Notes: generated from the letters alone by a model not told the origin. A DNA stretch of 64,000 nucleotides from Euphorbia lathyris (GCF_963576675.1 NC_088911.1:83481256-83545255), one strand, 5' to 3'. Positions 23,447 through 35,775 are shown, counted from the stretch's first letter. Translations and numbers: made by a program.

Positions 23447-24718
23447 CTAGCGGCTAAGGTCCCTGCAAAACAGCTCACTATCGGCAAGACGGGTTAAGAT
23501 ATCCTTTAACAAGGACGTTACTGACTGGCCATGCACATTATCGGGAGGTGGAGTGTTCCGATTACCGGGCATGGTTTGTGATTGCCCTAGCCCATTTTTC
23601 CGATATTCTTGATCAAAGTCGGATGGGGGCCTCAATACATTATTATTATTGTCATACGACAAGTTAGGGTGTTGGTACCGAGGCCTCCATACGCTATTAT
23701 TATTATTGTGGTGGTGTGAGTAGGAGTTCGGGTTAGGATTGTACCTTTGATTGCCTCCTATGTAACTTACATTTTCGGTATCTCCGGCGAAAGGGCTACC
23801 GGCTTGGCAATTAAGTCCGTCATGATCTCCACCACAATGATTGCACATCAGGACCTGTGCAACTTTGTTAAGGCTCAACTGGGCTATCAAAGCGTCAAGT
23901 TTTTTATTCATTTCCGCCATGGAACTTTTCGGAGCCTCTTTCTCCACGGCGAACATTTGATGTCGCGAAGGTCCAGCAAGCCGATCTTCTTGCCACTGTA
24001 CGCTTTTCCTTGCGAGCTCGTGGATGAGCTCATATGCTTCACTGGCTGACTTCCTAAATAGGTCCCCACCTGCTGCGGAATCCACGGTGACACGATTAGT
24101 AGGTGTTAATCCGTGATAAAAAGTGCTTACCAAATCGTGCTTGGGGATATCATGGTGCGGGCAGCTTCGAAGCAACTTTCGGAATCTTGCCCAAGCCGCA
24201 TGAAGGGCTTCGTGTTCGAGCTGCCGAAAGGTAGTGATGTCGTTCCCTAACTTAACCGTTTTGGAAGGCGGGAAGTAGTAAGAAAGGAACTCCTTCTCAA
24301 GTTCCACCCATGATGTAATCGAACCCGCCTCCAACGAGTGCAACCACTCCAACGCTTGTCCTGTCAAAGAGAAAGGAAACAACTTTAGTCGGACGGCCTC
24401 AACCGGAACACCGTTTTGCCGAGAAGTTTCGATACACATAAGAAATTTATCGAGGTGTTCGTTAGGGTTTTCATGGGGTTCCCCTCCGAATTGACCAAGT
24501 TGTTGGATGAGTTGGATCATGCTAGTCTTGATTTCATATGTGTTGGCCGGGATGGTGGGGGCAACGATTCCGTTGCGGTTTTGAGGATGGTGCGGAGCAA
24601 GAATCTCCATCATCGAGCGCATGTCATTGCCTCCACCATTGCGGTTGTTGTTCACGGGTTGCACCGGGGGCCTTTAATTGACCTCGGGTTGGTTAACTTC
24701 ATTATTGAGGTTTGCCAT
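23447..24718 (-). pseudogene. Athila-type gag, nearly intact (premature stop at codon 15)
   Basis: The likely start is ATG at 24718 (MANLNNEVNQ...); codon 15 is TAA, after which the frame stays open for more than 400 codons to 23447. The central part has LRSCPHHDIPKHDLVSTFYH and, before it, EWLHSLEAGSITSWVELEKE and ATWARFRKLL-like residues (here HAAWARFRKLL). This is the retrotransposon gag domain (PF03732) of Athila type. A zinc knuckle follows, C-X2-C-X3-H-X4-C in CNHCGGDHDGLNC. The C-terminal region is Asn/Pro-rich. Gag would coat the RNA in the cytoplasm; this copy needs readthrough of the early stop or initiation downstream. Confidence 0.85.
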
Positions 24719-24949
24719 TTTCTCTCTCCGAATCCTACAAAGAGTACGTTCAATTTCAAGATCAATAGGAACGGGAGTATCACTCCGAGATCGGGTGTGC
24801 ATAAAATAAATGAATGAAATAAATTATAAACAAGATAAAATGTTGTTAGTAAAAAGTATATATAAAAAGTATATATAAACAATTTATAACAAAATAATGC
24901 CTACACTAACAATAAAACGTTTTTGTCTAATATTGCAAGAAATTATAAA

Positions 24950-24967
24950 TCCCCGGCAACGGCGCCA
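24950..24967 (-). other. Primer-binding site of the Athila-type element
   Basis: On the minus strand this reads TGGCGCCGTTGCCGGGGA, six bases inside the 5' LTR, complementary to the 3' end of tRNA-Asp as in Athila elements. Confidence 0.85.
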
Positions 24968-24973
24968 AAAACT

Positions 24974-26762
24974 TGATAGTGTAGGAGGCTAGGTAGAGCT
25001 TCTAAAAATATATATTATGATGAGTACGTTATGACTATGGATGTGATCTTCCTAAATGCTCTATATCTACTATACGCTACTACTTAGGGGCAAGTGTACC
25101 CTGTCGTATCAAGTAATAATCCGGTTAAGACCGGGTATCGAATCCATGGGATTTATAACTACAAGTATTAAACGACTCAGTTTTATACGTTATCTAAGCG
25201 GTGAATACTTTGAGTTGATTCAGGGAACAACTACAAACTACTCCTAACTACGAGTGAGACAAATTTATATAACAAAAACTCTACGAAATGATATGGATGG
25301 CGATAAGTTATAAATATGATAAATAATGACTCCCGATATATACACGGTTAATGCTTTACTCTTGCAATGACGACTACGTGTAGTGTGACCGAACCGTGAA
25401 GTACTTAGACTACGTGGTTCCTAGTCAAGGCGTGTCTAATGCTCGGGATCAGAAATTAGGGCTCGTAAGTTCCGTGGCTTGTCAATTCCTACGGTTTCTG
25501 GAGCGTCACTTCCGGTAAGGCAACACCTATATGAATCCCTAAAGATAGCCCGAATGGCGTTGGAAATTGCATTCTCCTACACAATAATCAATTACGAGTA
25601 TCAAAACAAGCAACAAACATCAACACATATATAGAAAAAGAGATTATGAATCATAAATAATAAATATGGAGAATGTAAATATGAAATACAACCAAGCCTA
25701 GTACATAGGAAGAGTACAAGCTAATTAGCAAGTGAAAAGGGAAGAATCCACCCTCGGAACTAGCTAACCGGACTCAAGGCCGTCTCTTAGGACTTGGAGG
25801 TGGAGCTTTCGAGCTTGGTGAACAGAGATGGAATGGAACTTTGACGGAATGCCGGAATCAACGAACAAGCTCTCAATGTGATAGAGATTTGCTATGTAAA
25901 TAAAATCTAAAACTATATAACAAGAGTTTTGTATATCTCCAGCTTCCTAAATGAGTGCTAGTCACTCCTATTTATACACATCAAGCTAGGGGTAAAGTTG
26001 TAATTTCATAAGATAAAGCATGTAGGAACATGATTTTCTGCAGATTTCCCATGACACGCCTCGCGTATGGTGGGGGACGCCCCGTGTATTTGCCCATTCC
26101 GTCAGAAATCTCCTGCATGTGGACCAAATCCAGATCTTGTTGTCTCAACCACGCCCCGCGTAGACTGGGGTGCGCCTCATGTGGTTGAGTTTCTGAGATT
26201 TTATTGCTTGAATTGGGTCTTTTACGCCACGCGTAGCTGAAGCACTCCTCGCGTAAATAAGTCTCTGGCTTTTTGGACTGAAGAACTTCCCATACACGCC
26301 CCGCGTGTCTGGTTGTACGCCCCGCGTATTGTCAGTTGACTTAGAAGATCTTGCAATCTGACATTCATGATTGAGACATTATTGCTTATCATTGCTCATA
26401 CGCCCCGCGTAGAAGGTAGGACGCCCCGCGTGGCAGTGGGTAAGCTCCACGTGGTGCCTGCGGATTGAGCAATTATTTTTGACAATGTGTTCCACGCCCC
26501 GCATGGAGGGTGATACGCCCCGCGTATGTCGGAGGATTTTTGCTCCTTGCTTGTACCTGAAATACAATTCTCGAGAGCCGAGTTAGCTTGACGTTTTATT
26601 TTCTAATTTAATCAAAAATAAGGAAAATTAACCGAAAGTACGGAATTTATTTTTATTTCGTTATTTCATTAAAACATTCTATTTTTGCAATTAAACTTAT
26701 TTATTTCATCTAAAATTAAACCGTAAATCACGCTAAAAGATAGGGACGAAACGCCCATATCA
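24974..26762 (-). repeat. 5' LTR of the Athila-type element (1.79 kb)
   Basis: Complete LTR with termini TGATAGTG and ATATCA (plus-strand view). It has the ACGCCCCGCGT array (26054-26530) and a TATA box, GTATAAATAGG on the minus strand (25967-25977). The U5 end (about 25085-25140) shares TTATTACTTGATA and GGGTACACTT with the Athila-like element at 1082-7286. The flank 26763-26767 (CTGTC) is one side of its target duplication. Confidence 0.9.
25967..25977 (-). promoter_or_regulatory. TATA box of the Athila-type 5' LTR
   Basis: GTATAAATAGG on the minus strand, about 80 bp downstream of the ACGCCCCGCGT array in transcription direction; the same motif is at 18331-18341 in the 3' LTR. Confidence 0.65.
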
Positions 26763-29700
26763 CTGTCACAATACACTGTAGCCTGATCATGATGTAGACC
26801 AAGATCACTAACCAGTCCTTTAAGCCAAATCCCCTCCTTAGCAGCTTCAGTCAGTGCCATATACTATGCTTCTGTAGTAGACAAAGTCACTGTAGGCTGC
26901 AAAGTAGCTTTCCAACTGACAACTGAACCGCCAAGAGTGAAAACATAACCAGTCATAGATCTTCTACTGTCAACATCTCCAGCATAATTAGAGTCTGAAA
27001 AACCTATCACCAAACACTCTGTATCACCTCCATAAATGAGACCAACGTCAGATGTACCTCTTAGGTACCGAAAAATCCTCTTCACAGCTTGCCAATGCTC
27101 CTTGCCAGGTTCACCCATAAACCTGCTAACAACACTAACGGACTGTGCAAGATCAGGTCTAATGCAGACCATTGCATACATCAAGCTTCCTACTGCACTA
27201 GCATAGGGAACTCGAGACATGTACTCCTTCTCTTCAGCAGACTTAGGTGCAAAAGCAATAGACAGATGTGTACTTGCAGCACTAGGAGTATCTATGGGCT
27301 TTGCGGTAGACATGCCATATCTTGACAAGATCTTCTGAATATAGCCCTTCTATGATAGAAAAAGTTTCCTTTTACTTCTGTCCCTGTAAATCTCTATTCC
27401 TAGAATTTTCCGAGCTGCACCCAAATCCTTCATCTCGAATTCTGCGCTGAGAAGACCCTTCAACTTCTGAATGTCGTGCTTCTTCCTTGCAGCTATCAAC
27501 ATGTCATCTACATACAACACCAGATAGATAAAAGACTCATCTTCTAGTTTATTGTAATAGACACAACAATCATATGGGCTCCTGGTGTAGCCCAGCTGCA
27601 TCATGTAGCTGTCAACCCTCTTGTACCACTGCCTGGGAGACTGCTTAAGTCCATACAAGGACTTCTTCAACTTGCAAACATAATTCTCCTTTCCAGGAAT
27701 CTGGAAACCATCTGGTTGGGTCATGTAGATCTCTTCCTCCAAATCTCCATGCAAAAAGGTTGTCTTTACATCAAGTTGCTCAAGCTCCAAATCCTGATAT
27801 GTAACTATAGCTAGCAACACTCTAATAGAGGTGTGTCTGACTACTGGTGAGAATATCTCATTATAATCCACTCCCTCTCTTTTATTGAAACCTCTAGCAA
27901 CAACTCTAGCCTTATACTTGACTCCCTCTACAGGTGATATCCCTTCCTTCATCTTGAGAACCCACTTGCAAGTAATAATCTTTATCCCTGGAGGTGGTAT
28001 GACTAAATCCCATGTTTGATTCTTATGAAGGGATTCCATCTCATCTCCCATAGCAGCAAGCCATTTCTCAGAATCGGTGCCTGAAACAGCTTCTTGGTAA
28101 GTTGATGGTTCACGAGTGTCCACCTCTTCAGCAACCTGTAGTGCATAGCCCACCATGTCCTCATACCTCTTAGGTGGCCTAACTCTAACCCTCCTTGGTC
28201 GATCTTGAGCTAAGCTACAATGTGTAGCTTCAGATGGTTGAGAAACTGATGGTGTAGACTCTGGTAGCTCTATTTCTGCTTCTAACTCTTGTTCCTTCAA
28301 GCCACTCTCACTCTGTATGACCTGAAACTCCACCTGTTTATCAATGCTATCAGTTTCTGTTGCAGTTGTAGGATTCACAATGGGTCTAAGCACAGATTTT
28401 TCATCAAAGACTACATTTCTGCTCAAAATGACCATTTTCTCTGATGGAGACCAGATCCTGAAGCCTTTAACTCCATCTCCATAGCCTACGAACACTCATT
28501 TCTTGGCTCTTGGCTCTAGTTTACCCTTATTAACATGATAGTAAACTGTGCACCCAAAAGCTTTCAAATTTGAGTAATCAGCAACCTTTCCTGACCACAT
28601 TTCTGTAGGTGTCTTGAGTTGTATGCCGGTGTGTGGTCTGCGGTTAATCAGATAACATGATGTGTTCACCGCTTCAGCCCATAATCTTCTTTCTAACCCA
28701 GCGTTAAAGAGCATGCACCTCACTCTCTCCAGTAATATCTGGTTCATTCGTTCAGCTACACCATTCTGTTGCGGTGTATTCCTGACTGTGTGATGTCGAG
28801 CAATCCCTTCATCCTTACAGAAATGATCAAACTCAGACTAACAAAATTTCAGACCATTATCAGTTCGCAGCCTCTTTATCTTCTTTCCTGTTTGGTTTTC
28901 CACCAATGCTTTCCACTGCTTGAAATTCTTGAAAGCTTCACTTTTATGCTTCATCATGATGACCCAAGTCATCCTTGAATAATCATCAATCAGAGACATA
29001 AAATATCTGTGACCTCCCAAAGACTCAAATCGAGATGGACCCCAACAATCAGAGTGGATGTAATCAAGTGTGTCTTTTGTTATGTGAATAGCTTTGGGAA
29101 CTTGTTGCGATGTAGTTTCCCAAAGACACAGTGTTCACAAAGCTCCAGACTTTTGACCTTATGACCATCAAGAAGATCATCCTTTGATAGAATCTGCATC
29201 CCTCTTTCCCCCATATGACCAAGTCTCATATGCCATATCTTTGTCATATCCTCATGGGCAATCTCTGACGATGCAGCATTAGCTGAACCTGTAACAGTGG
29301 AACCTTGCAGGAAATACAAAGTACCATGCTTCACACCTTTTAGAATCACATTAGAACCTTTACAGACATGTAGAACTCCATCTTTTCCCGACCAGCTGAG
29401 ACCCCTGCTGTCTAACAGACCCAGAGATATCAGATTCTTCGTCATCAATGGAACATGCCTGACTTCGTTCAACGTGCAGAACTTACCATCATGTGTCCTC
29501 AACTTGATCGAGCCTATTCCAACTGCTTTGCAGACATGACTATTAGCCATTGAAATGCTACCTCCATCTACCTGCTTGTAAGTTGAAAACCACTCTCTCC
29601 TTGGAAAAATATGATAAGATGCTCCTGAATCAAGAACCCACACATCAGAGTGATGAGTGTGTCCATCAGCAACTAGAGCAATATCGTTTTCAGAGCTGCT

Positions 29701-30477
29701 GTCGCCATCTGCTACAGCAGCAGAACCTGGTTGATTTTCTGATTTCTTCTTCTTCTTTGGACAATCAGTTTTCCAATGTCCTTTCTCTTTACAGTAATTA
29801 CAGGTGTCGTCTGGCTTGGGACCCTTTGAGAACGGCTTCTTAGACTTATTCTTTCCACCGTTTCCCTTTCCCTTACTGCCGCTGGCAAACAGTCCAGAGG
29901 CCTGATTATCTGCACCTGTATTGCTCGCCTTATGGCGTAACTCCCTGCTATGAAGAGATGACCTAACTTCTTCCAGAGTCACAGAATCTTTACCAACAAT
30001 AAATGATTGAACAAAATTCTCATATGAAAGCGGTAAAGACACAAACAGAATCAAAGCAGCATCTTCATCTTCAATTTTCACATCAATATTACGTAATTCT
30101 AGTAATAATGTGTTCAATTGATCTAAATGATCCATGAGTTGCGTACCTTCCTGCATTCGCAGGCCAAACAAACGTTGTTTCAGAAGAAGTTTGTTCGTTA
30201 GAGATTTCGTCATGTATAAGCTCTCTAACTTCATCCATAGACTGGCAGCAGTCTCTTCGTCTGAGACCTCGGTGATGACGTCATCTACGAGGCACAACAT
30301 AATTGTTGAATGTGCATTTTCTTCCAAAATCGTCATCTCAGCAGTGACTTCTCCCGTTGCCTTCTTCAACGGCGTCCACAGACCTTGTTGTTTTAACAAA
30401 GCCCGCATCTTGATCTCCCATAGACTGAAACTATTTCTCCCAGTAAACTTTTCGATTTTCACGTTCATCGCAGACAT
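26763..30477 (-). pseudogene. Copia gag-pol polyprotein (one frameshift, four stops, cut by insertion)
   Basis: The preferred start is ATG at 30477 (MSAMNVKIEKFTGRNSFSLW), where similarity to Tnt1/Tork gag begins; an upstream in-frame start at 30570 lies in the PBS/LTR region. Domains in order: gag; zinc knuckle CNYCKEKGHWKTDC (about residues 226-239); aspartic protease DSGAS (about 283-287); integrase zinc-binding H/H/C/C (IWHMRLGH ... CEHCVFGK); integrase core; RT with YLVLYVDDMLIAA (in 27350-28495); RNase H beginning LSTTEA. Breaks: a frameshift near 29090, stops at 28838, 28496, 27350 and 26864, and truncation at 26763 within RNase H. It is inactive. Confidence 0.9.
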
Positions 30478-30532
30478 CTTTCTCTCCAGAAAACAAAACC
30501 CCGATCGGAAACCGAAAGCTCTGATACCAGTT

Positions 30533-30765
30533 TGTTGTGCGGAATTAATGAAAGATAAATAAACAAGCAATCGAAAAACACAGATTTACGTGGTTTACCA
30601 ACGTTGTGTTGGCTAGTCCACGGGCAGAAGGAGAATAGTATTATTAGGAGGAGAAAATCAGATTACAATGATTAGGTTACATAATGGGGTATTTATAATA
30701 CCCAAATCTAACATAATCCCACTAGGAACTCATGATCCTAATCCCACTAGGAACCCATGATCCCA
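30533..30765 (-). repeat. 5' LTR of the copia element (233 bp)
   Basis: Begins TGGGATCATGGG and ends CCGCACAACA on the minus strand. It contains a TATA-like TATTATAAATA (about 30690-30700) and a 24-27-bp tandem duplication with ATCCCACTAGGAAC at its start. No partner LTR is in the window, so the limits rest on TG...CA ends and PBS distance. Confidence 0.7.
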
Positions 30766-31258
30766 ATATATATATATATATATATATATTAGATATAAAA
30801 AATATATAAAAAATTGCTAAAACACAAAACAAATCGAAGAAGGAAGAGAAAGAAGCTCTAAGCGTTTATAATCGCGATACACATATGAGAATTAGATGTA
30901 TTTTAGGTTTTTTTTTTGTCAAATTTTGTAATTGAACCATAGGTTTTAAAAGATTTAAAAAAAAAAAACCTAAACTTTTACATATTTTCACCATTAGCCG
31001 AGTTCCCGCCGTGTCCCCCCGTGTCACTGCCGAGTCTCATCCGTGTCCCTGCAAAGTCCCATCCGTGTCCCATGTCTCCACCGTGTCACCGCCGAGTCCC
31101 ACCGTGTCCCGTCGTGTCCCCGAGTCCGGCGAGTCCGACACAGCCACGGCGACCACGGGGAAGAGTCCGTGCTTCATAGCTCCATGGAATACGCTAGAAG
31201 TTCGCATGATAGGAAATACAAAAGGCTACAAACTGATCTTTTAAGCATAAAGAAGATT

Positions 31259-31295
<37 letters not shown>

Positions 31296-31350
31296 CAGTC
31301 TAGCTACTAATTATAGATATAATATACAATAAAATTAGAACCTCTCATTT
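30766..31350. repeat. AT microsatellites and a CCGTGTCCC-rich patch
   Basis: TA repeats lie at 30768-30789 and 31262-31292 (another at 31560-31576). At 31003-31160 a patch repeats CCGTGTCCC / CCGAGTCCC with irregular spacing. Two overlapping plus-strand ORFs here are low-complexity readings. Confidence 0.7.
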
Positions 31351-31352
31351 AG

Positions 31353-31850
31353 AGGAGTGAGATTCCAGAATATCTACTTTTCCCTTGCTTAAATTGATTT
31401 CCCTTTCATCAGAAAGAGTAACCTGTTGTTTTTGAAGCATGGATTTGGGTTCCAGGTAATTGATCTGTGGAGGCTTTCCTTTACTTGTCTTTGGTCTCTC
31501 CGGTCTTGCATATCTTCTTCTGCTACAAAAAACAAAATCTTAACTATTTTAATATCATTAATATATATATATATATAAAAAGAGTAACGGAGAAAAAGAA
31601 GAAAAGTATATTTAATTTAACCTACACGATCATGGTTTTACGTTGATAGCAGCCAAGCCTGAAGAAGGTGGTCAAGGAGAGTTGCAACATCTTATTAGAC
31701 ATTACACCCATATCTATGCAATTAAATTATAACTTAATATTTTTTGATGGACCTCTATGTGACTTGACACTGGCCAATCCGGGACCATACTTCTGGGGAT
31801 GCTCAACCATATCAAAATACACCCGCCAATAAAAATCATTTTTAAATACC
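31353..31850 (-). other. Exon-like pieces of unknown origin
   Basis: On the minus strand, 31353-31523 follows a good AG acceptor (TTTTTTGTAG) and reads RRRYARPERPKTSKGKPPQ and onward for about 58 codons to a stop. Further upstream, 31750-31845 contains a coding-like phrase WRVYFDMVEHPQKYGPG. The 31625-31720 stretch ends at a plausible GT donor. I do not recognise the protein, and the pieces could be remnants of one host gene or a captured fragment. Confidence 0.25.
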
Positions 31851-32159
31851 ATTAAATGAGTATTATTGATGAAAAATATATATATACAGGTATCACGAAT
31901 TGATTAATTAAAAGTATTATTTCGGGAGTACTTCTTAAATTTTTCTAATAATAATTACACTCATCAAACCATTGATAGAAGATTAGACTATATGCGCAAC
32001 CTGGCCTGCCCGAGTGTATCGTATAGTACAATTTCTCAATGAAGTTAAAGGAAACTTCAGTTACTATGGGAGCTTCTCCCAACTCGAGCTAATAGTTTTT
32101 GTTATAACCGTGTAATCAATTTATTTAACTAATTATATTTGATTTGTCACATGACTTTT
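31851..32159. other. AT-rich sequence, nothing recognised
   Basis: No ORF, repeat or motif that I can support, apart from the target duplication ATTTGTCACATGACTTTT of the adjoining LINE at 32142-32159. Confidence 0.5.
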
Positions 32160-35100
32160 TTTTTAACCCAAAATAATGCATTTCATAGATGAATGAGATT
32201 TACATCCTCAAAAATAGCGTTAGATAGCTAATTCGGCACAACAGAAGATAAAAAAAATCGTTAGCATTAGAATAGGCATGCCTAGCTATCAAGTGAGCAG
32301 CTCTATTCGCTAACCGACTAACAAACGATACTGAGAAAGAAAGATTAGACTCAAGGATAACTCGATAGTCATGAATGAGCGTTTCAAATTCTGAGATATC
32401 CTTTTTGTTGGAAAGAATTGCATCAATAACAAGCTTGGCATCTGATTCAAATTCAACATGTGTATAACGTATAGAAGCAAGCCAGATCATACTCGTGCGT
32501 AAAGCTAATGCCTCGACTACCTTAGGTTCTCTAAGACTAGCAATGCAGCTGCTGCTGCAGAACAGAAAGGTACTTGTTTCATCTCTGATCACTGCTCCCA
32601 TCCCGCAGCTACCAGCTTCCTTAAAAATAACACCGTCGACATTACACTTTAGTGACCCCCTTTCCGGCGGCTTCCATTTTATCATTTCCCGAGCCTGGAT
32701 AAGACCATAGTTTTCTCGGCTTTGCACGGGACCAGGCGGCCTTATGTCAAGATGCACGGTTGCCTCTCTTTGGCAGTTTTGCTGGTTCTGGATGATGTCG
32801 ATAGCCTGTGCGACAGGCACCGCGGGTTGCGATGTCATAGCTTCTATCGTAGGTGACGACGCTGCTACATCTAGTGGCTCATGTGATGCGGTTGCAGCAG
32901 ACGGGACAGATGGTATACTGTTTCCCTGGTGTCGCTGATGTCTGCTACCCGATAGAGTTCCAGAATTCACCATTGGCTTATTCTTTGAGTTCTGCTGGTA
33001 AGCCCTCCAATCCCGCAGTTCATCGATACAGTGTCGCCAGCTAATATCCACCGGCCACCGTGTCATTTTCCAGAGGACTCTATTTCGGTGATCCCAAATG
33101 GTCTTTAAAGCACAACAGAGTCTGTCAATGGACTCCAAATTCGGACCGCAAATTGCATGCATTAACCAATCTACAAAATTCATCCCGTTAGTTTGTGGGA
33201 TTGGAAGACCAGCTCGCCAAAGTTCACCTTCAGAACAACAATCAGCAAATAAATGGTTATCCATTTCATCATGCTCCACGCACACAGGGCATTCAATTGT
33301 GATTGGCACGCGACGTTGGGCTAGTCTAGCCTGAGTGGGTAGGCTGCCCGAGCAAATTCGCCATATAAATAGCTTCAGTTTAGGGGGCATATTCAGGCTC
33401 CAAATCCTCATCTAACCCTCATTCACTAACCTCTCCTCCTCCACCTCCACCCCAGCAATATAACCTGAATACACATTGTAAAAACCGTTGTTTGACCAGT
33501 TCCAAACTCTTCTATCCTCACGGATAGTGAAGGGTAAGATAATGTCACAATAGCATTCACTTCAGCTTCACTAAAGCACCCCTTCAGTTTATCCACATCC
33601 CATCCCCTACCATTTTCAAGTAACAAATCAGCAACTTTTAAATCTTGCATCCCAGGGACCATAAAAGAATTTATGCAAAAATCGTTCAGTTTTGGTACCC
33701 ATGCATCCTTCCAAACTCTAATTGAACTACCATCTTCCACCTTCCACATCACCCCTTTTCTAAGTATTACAAGGCCACTCCAAATACTTCTCCAAACCAT
33801 ACTAGGATTATTGCCTAATTCAGAGAAAAGCAAGTCTTCCCGCGGAAAATATTTCGCTTTGAACATTTTACTCACTAAAGTATTTGGATCATTTATCAAT
33901 TTCCAACCCTGCTTACCTAAAAGGGCCAAATTAAACAAATGCAAATCTTTAAATCCCATAACCCCTAAGTCTTTAGGGTGGCATAGCCTGGCCTAATCAA
34001 ACCAATGGATGCTTTTTTTCCCCATCAGGTTTCATACCCCACCAAAAGGAGTTCATCATTTTTTGCAGTTCATCACAAATAGATAAAGGTAAGAGGAACG
34101 TACTCATACAGAAGGTAGGTAGAGCCTGGGCCACTAACTTTAACAACACCTCCTTGCCTGCCTGGGATAAGAATCTGAAACTCCAAACTCCAAATTTTTT
34201 CCTTAACCTATCCACCAGAAAGCTAAAAATCCTCTTCTTGGATCGCCCAATTAGCGAACGCAAACCCAAATAACGACCCGTATCCATAGGTGTGTTAACC
34301 TTCAATATTCCTTTGAGCTCGTTCTGCAAAGTAGTTGTGACATTCACACTAAAGAAAATACCCGACTTGCTCAAATTCACAGCCTGTCCAGAAGCCGCCT
34401 TGTATTCAGTCAATATACTCATTACCTTTCTGGCTTCATTTATTGTGACTCCAAAGAACAAAAAGTTGTCATCAACGAAGAATAAGTGTGTAACCGAAGG
34501 TGCCCTTTTGTAAATTTTGCACCCTGAAATTAATCCCTCGCTTTCAGCCTTCGTTATCAATTTAGAAAGAACTGTGGCACACAGTATAAACAAATAGAGA
34601 GAAAGGGGATCGCCCTGTCTGAGTCCCCTGCCAGGGACAATTTGTTTAGAACATTCTCCATTCACTGCCACCTTATACCTAACCGTTGTTATACAAAGCA
34701 TCATCCATCTAATCCATGTATCATGAAATCCCATACGGATCATCACTAATTTCAAGAAATTTCAGTCCACCCTATCATAGGCTTTGCTAATATCAATTTT
34801 CAGGGCCGCCTGCCCAGAGGTCCCCCTATTCTGCCTTTTCATAAAATGAATACTTTCAAAGGCCATCTGCACATTATCAATTATTGACGTTCCAGGGACA
34901 AAAGCAGATTGAGTTTCCCTAATTACTTGTGGCAGAACACCTTTTAACCGGTTAGCCAAGGCCTTTGCAACGATTTTGTAGAGCACATTACAAAGAGAGA
35001 TCGGCCGAAAATCCTTTAGCATTCTAGGATTCTCAATTTTAGGAATAAGCACAATTGTAGTGTCATTTAGATCTGGTGGGAACTCCCCATCACTAAGCCA

Positions 35101-35700
35101 TTTCACACATGCCGTTCCCAATTCCCTTCCCATAGTATTCCAAAAAGATTGGAAAAAAACCTGGATTTAGCCCATCAGGGCCAGGGGATTGTTTGGGCTC
35201 ATAGAATACAGGGCATTTTTGAACTCCTCTAACTCAAAAGGAGCCGTAAGCATTTCTTTTGTCGATGTGTCAATCACTGCTTCAATAACATTCACTGCTT
35301 CCGACTCGGCCGTCCAAGCTCCCGTGAATACAGACTGAAAATACTGTTGTGCATAGCTTAGCATATCATTCTGATTATCGACAATTACACCCACTTCATC
35401 ACAAAGGGATGCAATACGATTCTGTTGTCTCCTTGCTTTCACACTGGCATGAAAAAATTGAGTATTTTTGTCTCCCTTGGTCAGCCAAAAGATCTTAGCC
35501 CTTTGTTTCCAGAACATCTCCTCTGCTTCCAACACTTCATTTAGTTTTCTTTTAGCAAGGAAAAATTGGGCAATTGAAGCCCCGTCCCTTTTGCCATCCA
35601 GTGATTCCATTTGCCGCCTCCATTTCCTGATCTGGCTCTGAAAATGCACATTGAAATTTTTTCCCCAGTCTGCCATCTTTCGCACACACTCCAACTTCAA
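32160..35700 (-). mobile_element. 5'-truncated L1-type LINE with 18-bp target duplication
   Basis: ATTTGTCACATGACTTTT flanks the element at 32142-32159 and 35701-35718, a perfect match. A T run at the left is the poly(A) tail on the minus strand. The element begins inside ORF2, downstream of the endonuclease domain, as expected for 5' truncation during target-primed reverse transcription. Confidence 0.93.
32200..35700 (-). pseudogene. LINE ORF2 pseudogene: RT, zinc-binding RT-associated domain, RNase H-like
   Basis: In order: the linker before RT with IFWLTKGDKNTQFFHASVKA (35167-35700); RT with [20 protein letters not shown] (34762-35133) and GLRQGDPLS plus the active-site motif FFVDD (33997-34755), where FADD is usual; a thumb/connection region (33426-33959); a zinc-binding segment with C-X2-C and H/C (FIWRICSG ... 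CPVCVEHDEMDNHLFADCC); and a C-terminal RNase H-like domain (LKCNVDGVIFK ... HVEFESDAKLVIDAI). Frameshifts near 35165, 34020 (an A run) and 33500, and stops such as TGA for Trp at 34759 and TAG near 33985, make it inactive. Confidence 0.9.
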
Positions 35701-35775
35701 ATTTGTCACATGACTTTTAAAAAAATAAAAGTATTTTCTAATCCATTATATAATGATTAATTGCTAATCATTAAT

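Larger units (their letters stand above)
17498..26762 (-). mobile_element. Non-autonomous Athila-type LTR retrotransposon lacking pol (minus strand)
   Basis: Its 5' LTR (24974-26762) and most of the 3' LTR (17498-19127) are near-identical. The PBS (24950-24967) is the tRNA-Asp type. In transcription order it has gag (24718-23447), about 1.2 kb of spacer, an Athila ORF-1/env-like ORF (22252-20990), a long 3' region and a purine tract. Protease, RT and integrase are missing. The 5' LTR abuts a broken RNase H of a copia element at 26763. The first 155 bp of the 3' LTR (plus-strand order) are displaced by the Tat-type insertion to outside the window. Confidence 0.9.
26763..30765 (-). mobile_element. 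Tork-type Ty1/copia retrotransposon (minus strand, 3' part outside window)
   Basis: A short 5' LTR (30533-30765), a tRNA-iMet-type PBS (TGGTATCAGAGC on the minus strand, 30519-30530), and one long gag-pol reading that ends abruptly at the Athila-type LTR. The rest of RNase H and the 3' LTR must lie left of the window. The flank beyond 30765 is an AT microsatellite, so the 5-bp target duplication (ATATA) cannot be judged. Confidence 0.9.

Noticed and set aside
31011..31303. Plus-strand ORFs in the CCGTGTCCC-rich patch
   Set aside because: Low-complexity readings of a degenerate repeat.
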